Below are positions 1 through 4,908 of a DNA stretch of 5,385 nt, in pieces; the stretch's first letter is position 1; every line of letters starts with the position of its first letter. Below the pieces are notes generated by a model. That model was given only the letters and a program-made list of their open reading frames with translations. It was not told the origin of the DNA and made no database searches. A program made the position numbers and the translations under genes. Origin of the DNA: JACDAN01 sp035711385 (lineage in GTDB: Bacteria > Actinomycetota > Thermoleophilia > Gaiellales > Gaiellaceae); assembly GCA_035711385.1 (NCBI GenBank), contig DASTCG010000091.1:1-5385 (forward strand), read 5' to 3'.

Positions 1-299
1 GGAAACCACAGGAGCGCCGAGACCAGAAGACCCACCAGGAGGCCGATCGCGGCCACGGTGAGCTCTCCGGCACTCCGGGTCTGCGCAGCGCGCTCAACCC
101 TCTTGAATCCCCGCACCAACCCCTGCCCGACCAGCCCGCCAACCATCCAGCCGACGGCGAAGGCGAGGAAGACGATGCATCCAAAGGCGGGGTAGGCGTA
201 TGAGGCCGAATATCGGTCGATGAGGTTGTAGGACAACCCCGCCTGGATGGCGCCGAGAACTCCCAAGAGGGACAAGACGATTCGGGTTGACACCACCAT
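1..299 (-). CDS. Membrane N-terminus of a PIN/TRAM-domain (YacL-like) protein, 3' end missing
   Basis: The first 99 residues of a protein whose C-terminus lies beyond the left edge. Three hydrophobic segments are visible: about residues 7-22 (RIVLSLLGVLGAIQAGL), 37-62 (from PAFGCIVFLAFAVGWMVGG on) and 79-99 (ELTVAAIGLLVGLLVSALLW). A basic stretch, RGFKRVERAAQ, separates the last two. This is the layout of the membrane anchor that precedes the PIN nuclease-like and TRAM RNA-binding domains in YacL-type proteins. The segment after the basic linker resembles the 'LGLIxGLxxA' helix of that family. The ATG at 299 is preceded by AGGAAGGAG with 6-base spacing, so the start is secure. It lies 87 bp downstream of carD in the same direction, and YacL genes commonly sit near radA and ispD, which supports the call. 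The PIN and TRAM domains themselves are not in the window, so the catalytic function is inferred from context; another small multi-helix membrane protein is possible. Confidence 0.68.
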   Translation of the reverse strand, partial: MVVSTRIVLSLLGVLGAIQAGLSYNLIDRYSASYAYPAFGCIVFLAFAVGWMVGGLVGQGLVRGFKRVERAAQTRSAGELTVAAIGLLVGLLVSALLWF

Positions 300-305
300 C
301 GTCCG

Positions 306-314
306 CTCCTTCCT
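306..314 (-). promoter_or_regulatory. Ribosome binding site of the PIN/TRAM-like gene
   Basis: The minus strand reads AGGAAGGAG, then CGGACG, then ATG at 299. This is a strong purine-rich Shine-Dalgarno with ideal spacing. It fixes the start of the leftmost gene and argues against any longer reading. Confidence 0.8.
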
Positions 315-386
315 CGGAACGTTCGTCTGTGCCCCGGCGTCCGGATGGGCCTCACGGCCTCCGGCCCCGGGAAGTGAAAGTCGTGG

Positions 387-893
387 CTATGCGCGGGCCC
401 GGCGCGCCTCGCCGATCTCCTCAAGCACCTCCTCCAGGAACTCGCGCGCCTCGTCCTCGTCCATGCTCTTGGCGTACATGAGCTCGGATGCGAGGATGCG
501 CTTGGCCTTCGAGAACATCTGCTTCTCGCCGGTCGACAGCCCCTTCTCCTGGTCGCGCTGGGCGAGATTCCGCACCACCTCGGCCATCTCGAAGATGTCG
601 CCGGTCTTCATCTTGTCGCGGTTGTGCTTGAACCGGCGGTTCCAGTTCTTCGGCATCGTGGTGCCGGTTCCGGTCAGGGCCTTGACGACCTCCTTGACCG
701 TGTCCTCGTTGATCACCTTGCGCAAGCCGACGGCCTCGGCGTTCTCCGCTGGGACGTTCACTGTCATGTCGTTGTGAAGGATCTGGATGGTCAGGTACTC
801 GCGCTTCTCCCCGAGGACCTCGCGCGTCTCCTTCTTCACGACGGTGCCCGCTCCGTGGTGCGGATACACCACCTTGTCGCCGACCTTGTACAA
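387..893 (-). CDS. carD: CarD family transcriptional regulator
   Basis: CarD binds the RNA polymerase beta subunit and the upstream edge of the promoter bubble, and stabilises open complexes, notably at rRNA promoters. The product (168 aa from the TTG start) aligns by eye along its whole length with mycobacterial CarD (162 aa). The N-terminal Tudor-like polymerase-interaction domain is YKVGDKVVYPHHGAG through NVPAENAEAVGLR. The C-terminal helical DNA-binding domain contains PKNWNRRFKHNRDK, with the conserved tryptophan (residue 84 here) that wedges into the bubble edge, then EVVRNLAQRDQEKGLSTGEK. The tail is acidic and helical. I chose TTG at 893 because GGGGAGG lies 6 bases upstream and the protein then begins MYKVGDKVVYPHHG like its relatives. 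An in-frame GTG at 908 would add five residues but has AGGA directly abutting it. The position matching mycobacterial Arg47 (TVRVPAEN) is Asn here. It ends in TAG and lies between radA and the YacL-like gene. Confidence 0.95.
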   Translation of the reverse strand: MYKVGDKVVYPHHGAGTVVKKETREVLGEKREYLTIQILHNDMTVNVPAENAEAVGLRKVINEDTVKEVVKALTGTGTTMPKNWNRRFKHNRDKMKTGDIFEMAEVVRNLAQRDQEKGLSTGEKQMFSKAKRILASELMYAKSMDEDEAREFLEEVLEEIGEARRARA

Positions 894-899
894 GCCCGA

Positions 900-906
900 C
901 CTCCCC
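900..906 (-). promoter_or_regulatory. Ribosome binding site selecting the TTG start of carD
   Basis: The minus strand reads GGGGAGG, then TCGGGC, then TTG at 893. This near-perfect Shine-Dalgarno with 6-base spacing would lie inside the coding sequence if the upstream GTG at 908 were used, so it favours TTG. Confidence 0.7.
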
Positions 907-929
907 ACTCCTATGGATTACGACAAACA

Positions 930-954
930 GCCGGCGGGTGACGAATCCGCCGGC
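930..954 (-). other. GC-rich hairpin in the presumed carD 5' leader
   Basis: GCCGGCGG (930-937) and CCGCCGGC (947-954) are a perfect 8-bp inverted repeat around a 9-base loop. On the minus strand it falls between the -10-like box at 966-971 and the carD start at 893, so it would sit at or near the 5' end of the carD transcript. It could stabilise the mRNA, act as a weak attenuator (the bases after it read TGTTTGT), or be a protein-binding dyad. Only the inverted repeat is seen directly; the role is inferred. Confidence 0.5.
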
Positions 955-965
955 AAGCGGGGGCA

Positions 966-971
966 AGTATA
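966..971 (-). promoter_or_regulatory. Candidate -10 box of a carD promoter
   Basis: The minus strand reads TATACT, one mismatch from the TATAAT consensus, inside an otherwise GC-rich gap. No good -35 hexamer is seen 16-18 bases upstream (that region reads GGCTTTTTC). It is placed to give a leader of roughly 65 bases before the TTG start. CarD-dependent and actinobacterial promoters often have poor -35 elements, so the weak -35 is not decisive. Confidence 0.4.
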
Positions 972-985
972 GCTAAGAACGGGTG

Positions 986-1000
986 AAAAAGCCAGCTTTT
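986..1000 (-). terminator. Small A/T hairpin with T run, second half of the radA terminator region
   Basis: AAAAGC (987-992) and GCTTTT (995-1000) form a short inverted repeat around two central bases. On the minus strand a five-T run (complement of 986-990) lies about 11 bases beyond the larger hairpin at 1002-1035. The near-symmetric A/T tracts could supply the U tract for radA termination. The two-base centre means only four or five pairs could really form, so I treat it as an accessory to the larger stem. It may also overlap the upstream part of the carD promoter. Confidence 0.4.
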
Positions 1001-1001
1001 C

Positions 1002-1035
1002 CAGGGATTTTCCGGTCGCGCACGGAAAATCCCTG
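1002..1035 (-). terminator. 13-bp perfect hairpin immediately after the radA stop codon
   Basis: CAGGGATTTTCCG (1002-1014) and CGGAAAATCCCTG (1023-1035) are perfectly complementary, with an 8-base loop at 1015-1022. The right arm abuts the radA stop codon (TAG, complement of 1036-1038). A T run follows on the minus strand about 11 bases past the stem rather than directly after it, so it is not a textbook intrinsic terminator. Its position and strength still make termination, or 3'-end protection of the radA message, the most likely role. Confidence 0.6.
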
Positions 1036-2400
1036 CTAGCGGGCAGGTTCGGATGCGGCTTCCCTCGCCACGAGCGCGCTTCTCATCGCCTCCCGAAGCG
1101 ACTCTGCGCCCCTCGCGTCGACGCCCTTGAGGCCCTTCGTCCCCGCCGGCACGAGGACCACCCGCAGGCCGAGCTTCGCGCACTCCTCCAGCCGGCGCTC
1201 GGCCTGGCTCGCCGGCCTGAGCCTCCCGGTGAGGCCGATCTCGCCGAACGCCGCGACGCCGGCCGGCACCGGCGCGCCCCGCGCCGCGGACGCGATCGCG
1301 AGCGCGATGCCGAGATCCGCGCCCGGCTCGTCGATTCGTACGCCGCCCGCCACGTTGACGAACACGTCGGCCTGCCCGAGGGCGACCCCGGCGTGGCGCG
1401 AGAGGACGGCGACGATCATGGCGAGCCGCTTCGGGTCGACGCCGGTGCCGACCCGGCGCGGCATCGCGAGGTCGGTGGGACTGACGAGCGCCTGGATCTC
1501 GAGCAGCAGCGGGCGCGTCCCCTCGAGAGCGCAGGCGACTGCCGAGCCGACCTCCTCCTCGCGGGCGGCGCCGAACAGCTGCGAGGGGTCGGGAACGCCG
1601 ACGAGGCCCGCTCCGGTCATCTCGAAGATCCCGAGCTCGTTCGTCGACCCGAACCGGTTCTTCGTCGCGCGCAGCACCCGGTGGGCGTGATACCGGTCGC
1701 CCTCGAACTGGAGCACGCAGTCCACGAGGTGCTCGAGTACCCGCGGACCAGCCACTGAGCCGTCCTTCGTCACGTGCCCGACGAGGAAGAGCGCGACGCC
1801 GCACTCCTTCCCGACGCGCAGCAGGCGCGCAGAAGCCTCGCGCACCTGGGCGACCGAGCCGGGCGCCGACCCGACGTCGGGCGAGTAGAGCGTCTGCACC
1901 GAGTCGATCACGCAGACCGACGGTTTCTCGCGCTCGAGCGTGGCGCAGATCGCGTCGAGATCTGTCTCGGCGAGGATCTCGACCTGCTCGGCGCCCCCGA
2001 GCCGCGCCGCCCGCAGCTTCACCTGCGGCGCCGATTCCTCGCCGGTGACGAGGAGCGCACGGCGGTGCTTCGACATCGAAGCCAGTGCCATCAGCAGCAG
2101 CGTGGACTTCCCGACGCCGGGCTCACCGCCGACAAGGACGAGCGAGGCGGGGACGAGCCCACCGCCGAGGACCCGATCCAGCTCCGAGACGCCCGTGGGC
2201 ATCCGTTCCGCCTCCTCCGCCTCGACCTCGACCAGCTTGAGGAGCGGCCGGGCGCGCACGGCTTTCCCGCCGCGAGTCTGAGCGGGCGCTGACTCCTCGA
2301 CCAGCGTGCCGAAGCTGCCGCAGCCGGGGCAGCGTCCGAGCCAGCGACCAGTCGACTGGCCGCATTCGGAGCAGGCGAACTTGAGAGCGGGCTGGGCCAC
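1036..2400 (-). CDS. radA: DNA repair protein RadA (Sms)
   Basis: RadA is a RecA-like ATPase that promotes branch migration of recombination intermediates and helps process stalled forks. The 454-residue product has the family's full length and architecture. The N-terminal zinc finger uses Cys10, Cys13, Cys24 and Cys27. The RecA core follows, with Walker A GGEPGVGKST at 91-100 and a Walker B-like strand VCVIDSVQT at 162-170. The RadA-specific motif KNRFGS is at 247-252. The C-terminal Lon-like domain (about 275-445) includes PGADLGIALAIAS, where the Lon catalytic serine position is not serine, as is normal for RadA. The GTG start at 2400 is the first possible one: an in-frame TAG lies four codons upstream (complement of 2410-2412). 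The Shine-Dalgarno is not ideal: GGAGG sits 1 base from GTG and AGGG 7 bases away. It is transcribed toward carD and diverges from the propeller gene at 2474. No disA gene follows. Confidence 0.97.
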   Translation of the reverse strand: MAQPALKFACSECGQSTGRWLGRCPGCGSFGTLVEESAPAQTRGGKAVRARPLLKLVEVEAEEAERMPTGVSELDRVLGGGLVPASLVLVGGEPGVGKSTLLLMALASMSKHRRALLVTGEESAPQVKLRAARLGGAEQVEILAETDLDAICATLEREKPSVCVIDSVQTLYSPDVGSAPGSVAQVREASARLLRVGKECGVALFLVGHVTKDGSVAGPRVLEHLVDCVLQFEGDRYHAHRVLRATKNRFGSTNELGIFEMTGAGLVGVPDPSQLFGAAREEEVGSAVACALEGTRPLLLEIQALVSPTDLAMPRRVGTGVDPKRLAMIVAVLSRHAGVALGQADVFVNVAGGVRIDEPGADLGIALAIASAARGAPVPAGVAAFGEIGLTGRLRPASQAERRLEECAKLGLRVVLVPAGTKGLKGVDARGAESLREAMRSALVAREAASEPAR

Positions 2401-2473
2401 GCCTCCACCCTAGGTCGAGAGACGGACGTACTTCGCACCGATTCCGTAACAAGGATGAAAGAGAATTCAATTC
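2401..2473. promoter_or_regulatory. Divergent intergenic region between radA and the PD40 propeller gene
   Basis: These 73 bases must carry or receive the 5' signals of both divergent genes. I see no convincing -35/-10 pair in either direction. The right end is locally AT-rich and contains the odd palindrome GAATTCAATTC (2463-2473), directly before the GTG start at 2474. AAGGA at 2451-2455 lies too far from that GTG (about 18 bases) for a standard ribosome binding site. Confidence 0.4.
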
Positions 2474-3322
2474 GTGAGATCTGCGGTTTCAATCGTGCTC
2501 CTCGCCGTCGTGGCGGCGCTGCCAGCGGCGGCGGGCGGCGCCGGCAGCGAGGCACGGATCGTCTATCGCACCGTCCACCTGACCACTCCGAAGCGGCCGC
2601 CCGAGGTGTGGTCGGTGCTTCCGTCCGGGCGCGGCCGGCGGCTGCTCACCCGTGGGGCGGAGGGCCCGACCTGGTCGCCGAACCGCACGCGAATCGCGTT
2701 CTCGGGCACCGGCATCGGCTCCTTCCCGGCGGGGATCTGGGTGATGAGAGCGGACGGCAGTGCGCGGCGCCGGCTCACCAGACTCGGAGGTGACCTCGGC
2801 CCGACGTGGTCGCCCGATGGCCGGCGGATTGCGTTCAGTCGCAATTCGCTGACCAGCTTCGATCTGTGGGTCGTCCCGGCGACGGGCGGGACGGCGAGAC
2901 CGCTCCTGCGCACGCCAGTGGCGAACGAGCTGTCACCGGACTGGTCCCCCGACGGACGGCGCATGGCGTTCCAGAGCTCGCGCGGGGGCGAGCTGCAGAT
3001 CTGGGTCATGAACCTCGCCTCGAAGACCGCCCGCCGGCTGACCAGCGGCAGGTCGAGCTTCTCGCCGGACTGGGCGCCGGACGGGCGCCGGATCGCGTAC
3101 ATGACCCGTGGGCACGTCGCGGTCGTCGATGCCGACCACCCGCGTCCGCGGCTCCTCCCCAGCGGCACGCCACTGAGCGTCGACAGCCCGGCGTGGTCGC
3201 CCGACGGAACGCGCATCACGTTCTCGCGCGGCGGCCAGGTGCTCACGATGCGCGCGAGCGGAGGCGATCTCCGCTACGTCACGCGGGCGTCCTGGGGCAC
3301 GAACGACTCACCCGACTGGTAG
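2474..3322 (+). CDS. Exported TolB/PD40-type beta-propeller protein
   Basis: This 282-residue protein has an N-terminal signal sequence: MRS, then a hydrophobic core AVSIVLLAVVAALPAAA, with probable cleavage near residues 20-24. The rest is a beta-propeller of PD40 (WD40-like, TolB C-terminal type) repeats. The signature [W]SPDGRRIAF recurs with tryptophans at 67, 112, 157, 200, 241 and 282, spaced 41-45 residues, each followed, except the last, by a strand, and most also by a second strand such as IWVMRADG or LWVVPATGG. The chain ends exactly at the sixth SPDW, a common ending for small actinobacterial proteins of this type, so I do not read it as a truncation. GTG at 2474 is the first start after an in-frame TGA at 2456; its ribosome binding site is weak. 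No catalytic motif is visible, so it is probably a binding or scaffold protein at the cell surface or outside. It is not evidence of a Tol-Pal system, because no other tol gene is present. It lies 49 bp upstream of a second exported propeller, probably in one transcript. Confidence 0.85.
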   Translation: MRSAVSIVLLAVVAALPAAAGGAGSEARIVYRTVHLTTPKRPPEVWSVLPSGRGRRLLTRGAEGPTWSPNRTRIAFSGTGIGSFPAGIWVMRADGSARRRLTRLGGDLGPTWSPDGRRIAFSRNSLTSFDLWVVPATGGTARPLLRTPVANELSPDWSPDGRRMAFQSSRGGELQIWVMNLASKTARRLTSGRSSFSPDWAPDGRRIAYMTRGHVAVVDADHPRPRLLPSGTPLSVDSPAWSPDGTRITFSRGGQVLTMRASGGDLRYVTRASWGTNDSPDW

Positions 3323-3361
3323 CTCGCCCAGATAGCGGAACCTCTACGCGACGGTCGGTGT

Positions 3362-3366
3362 AGGGA
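3362..3366 (+). promoter_or_regulatory. Ribosome binding site of the NHL-repeat gene
   Basis: AGGGA followed by five bases (CAGCG) and ATG at 3372. It supports this start and independent translation of the second gene of the propeller pair. Confidence 0.6.
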
Positions 3367-3371
3367 CAGCG

Positions 3372-4550
3372 ATGCGCCTGCTCGCGCTCGGCACTCTCGC
3401 CGCCCTCGTCGCCTGCTCGGCCGTGGCCGCCTCTCCCTCGGGGAAGATCGGAGCCCGGCTGGTCGGGAGCCGCGACGCCACCGCCGGCCGACCGTGGAAC
3501 GCGACGTTCGCGGTCCGGGACGGCAAGCGTCCGTATACGGGCCGCGCCTCGCTCGTCGTGAGCGGCGAGCTCGGACGACGGAGTTTCCCCGCACGGCGCG
3601 TCGGTCGTCCCGGGCGGTTCCGGGCCCGTGTGATCTTCCCCGGCGGGGGCCTGTGGAGGGTCGGGGTCGTGGCGCGGCGGTCGGTTCCCGTCGGAACAGT
3701 GGACGTCCGGGGTGCCGGGCCCCGGATCTCCCGCCCCCACGGCTTCGAGCTCGCCGAAGAGCACGGAGATCTCATCGTCCCGGACCTGGACGGCTCGAGG
3801 TTCTACGAAGTCTCGCTTCGTACCCGCGAGCGCAAGCTCGTCGGAGGCGGGTTCGACCGTCCGGCGTTCCTCAACTTCGGCCCGGGCGGCTTCCTCTACG
3901 TCGCCGACGCGGGACGCATCTGGCGGTTCGAGCCCGACGGCTCGAAGACGCCGATCGCCGGCAACGGTACCCGCGGTCTCGCTGGAGACGGCGGGCCGGC
4001 GACGGCGGCGCAGCTGGGCGGTCACGGCGACTTCGCCTTCGACGCCGCCGGCAACCTCTACATCTCGGAGTACGACAACGGCGTCCGCATCGTGACGCCG
4101 GACGGCCGCATCGACACGCTCGCGGGAATCGGCCGAGAGGGCTACTCGGGCGACGGCGGCCCGGCCCGGTTGGCGGCGTTCGGCGCGCCACATGGCCTCG
4201 ACGTGCTGGCGGACGGCACCGTCCTCGTCGCCGACAGTCACAACAGCGTCATCCGCCGGATCGACGGCGCGACGCGAATCGTCACCACGATCGCGCGCGA
4301 CTTCCGGGCACCCGTCGGGATCGACGCGCGGGCCGACGGGTCGTTCTACGTCGCCGACGCGGGCCTCGACCACATCGTCCGGGTCGCACCCGACGGCAGC
4401 AGGACGACGCTGGGGAGGGGCCTCGTGGTGCCGAGCTCGGTGGTCGTCGACCGGGCCGGCAGGTACGTCTACGTCAGCGAATACGAGGGCCGCCGCATCA
4501 CGCGGATCGACGCACGCACGGGCCGGATGACGGCACTCGTCAGGCCTTGA
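3372..4550 (+). CDS. Exported NHL-repeat beta-propeller with N-terminal beta-sandwich-like domain
   Basis: This 392-residue protein begins with a short signal peptide (MRLLALGTLAALVACSAVAAS). LVAC at 12-15 could be a lipobox, giving a lipoprotein; otherwise signal peptidase I could cut after AVA (17-19). Residues about 25-115 form a beta-rich domain (AGRPWNATFAVRDGKRPYTG, GRFRARVIFPGGGLWRVGV) resembling YtkA/Ig-like domains. From about 121 to the end there are six NHL-type blades of roughly 40-55 residues, with strands such as GFLYVADAG, GNLYISEYDNG, GTVLVADSHNS, GSFYVADAG and RYVYVSEYEG. Two blades carry the GDGGPA loop typical of NHL proteins (206-210 and 260-265). No enzyme active site is recognisable; ligand and partner are unknown. 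It follows the PD40 propeller after 49 bp, suggesting co-expression. Its TGA stop overlaps the end of the convergent RDD gene by 11 bp. Confidence 0.85.
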   Translation: MRLLALGTLAALVACSAVAASPSGKIGARLVGSRDATAGRPWNATFAVRDGKRPYTGRASLVVSGELGRRSFPARRVGRPGRFRARVIFPGGGLWRVGVVARRSVPVGTVDVRGAGPRISRPHGFELAEEHGDLIVPDLDGSRFYEVSLRTRERKLVGGGFDRPAFLNFGPGGFLYVADAGRIWRFEPDGSKTPIAGNGTRGLAGDGGPATAAQLGGHGDFAFDAAGNLYISEYDNGVRIVTPDGRIDTLAGIGREGYSGDGGPARLAAFGAPHGLDVLADGTVLVADSHNSVIRRIDGATRIVTTIARDFRAPVGIDARADGSFYVADAGLDHIVRVAPDGSRTTLGRGLVVPSSVVVDRAGRYVYVSEYEGRRITRIDARTGRMTALVRP

Positions 4551-4553
4551 CGA
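4537..4553. other. Small dyad spanning both convergent stop codons
   Basis: TCGTCA (4537-4542) and TGACGA (4548-4553) are a perfect 6-bp inverted repeat around GGCCT. The plus-strand TGA of the NHL gene (4548-4550) and the minus-strand TGA of the RDD gene (complement of 4540-4542) occupy mirror-image positions in it. The stem is short with no T run, so a bidirectional terminator role is only a possibility. Confidence 0.35.
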
Positions 4554-4899
4554 CGCTGCCCACGACCTTGTCGTGCAGCGCCTGGTTCTTCGCGTCCCAG
4601 AGCGGCCAGAGGTAGACGAGGATCACCGGGAGGACGACGCGCCCATGGAAGACGGTGTAGTAGACGAACGGCAGGACGAGCGTGACCAGGTAGACGATCC
4701 CGACCGCGGCCCACGCCGAGTCGTCGTCGTCCCCTTCCACCGCCACGAGAAAGCCGATCGCGATCGCGAGTGGCGCGAGGATGATGAGTGTGTCGATGAG
4801 ATAGGCGCCGACCCGGCGCCCCCACGAAGCGTACGAGCGAGACTCGACCACTGTCTCGCGCCGGGCTGCGTCCTCGGGATAGGAAGGGAGGTCGACCAC
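4540..4899 (-). CDS. Short RDD-family membrane protein
   Basis: This 119-residue integral membrane protein has the RDD domain hallmarks. The first helix opens with WGRRVGAYLIDTLII (26-40), giving the conserved Arg and Asp. The C-terminus has YLWPLWDAKNQALHDKVVGSVV (96-117), giving the second Asp and the closing NQxLHD motif. Predicted membrane segments are about 31-54, 63-84 and 87-101, with an acidic loop EGDDDDSA (55-62) after the first. RDD proteins have been proposed as transporters or membrane accessory factors, but their general function is not settled. In most members a loop with a G-x-T-x-GK motif and a further stretch sits between the second and third helices. Here YYTVFHGR runs straight into VVLPVILVYLWPLW, so that middle part appears to be missing. 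The GTG start at 4899 is the first after an in-frame TAG, which is itself the stop of the upstream transporter gene 9 bp away; its ribosome binding site is weak. Confidence 0.82.
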   Translation of the reverse strand: MVDLPSYPEDAARRETVVESRSYASWGRRVGAYLIDTLIILAPLAIAIGFLVAVEGDDDDSAWAAVGIVYLVTLVLPFVYYTVFHGRVVLPVILVYLWPLWDAKNQALHDKVVGSVVKA

Positions 4900-4908
4900 G
4901 GCATCCGT

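Noticed and set aside
300..386. GGCC-rich inverted and direct repeats between carD and the leftmost gene
   Set aside because: Several overlapping short GGCC/CCGG pairings are possible but none gives a single strong stem. Apart from the ribosome binding site at 306-314 I see no defined element.
247..777. 176-codon plus-strand frame opposite carD
   Set aside because: It is the Ser/Arg-rich complement of the well-supported carD gene and has no family similarity that I recognise.
911..1804. 297-codon open frame on the minus strand inside radA
   Set aside because: Arg/Ala/Gly-rich low-complexity product in another frame of radA, a usual by-product of high GC; radA itself has every family motif.
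2563..3246. Antisense frame opposite the PD40 gene with a repeated RRPSGD pattern
   Set aside because: The repetition mirrors the sense-strand WSPDGRR repeats. It has no independent start signal and does not represent a separate repeat protein.
3320..3322. PD40 gene apparently truncated because it stops at the sixth SPDW
   Set aside because: Small exported PD40 proteins often end at this motif, and no continuation of the repeat is seen in any frame in the 49 bp before the next gene.
2474..3322. tolB of a Tol-Pal system
   Set aside because: Only the generic PD40 repeats match. The N-terminal TolB domain is missing, and no tolA, tolQ, tolR or pal is nearby.
3279..4373. 364-codon open frame antisense to the NHL gene
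   Set aside because: It is rich in Val, Arg, Asp and Glu with no recognisable domain. The plus-strand frame has a signal peptide and clear NHL repeats, so this is a shadow.
3494..4615. 373-codon plus-strand frame overlapping the NHL gene
   Set aside because: Almost all Arg/Pro/Gly, typical of an out-of-frame reading of GC-rich DNA.
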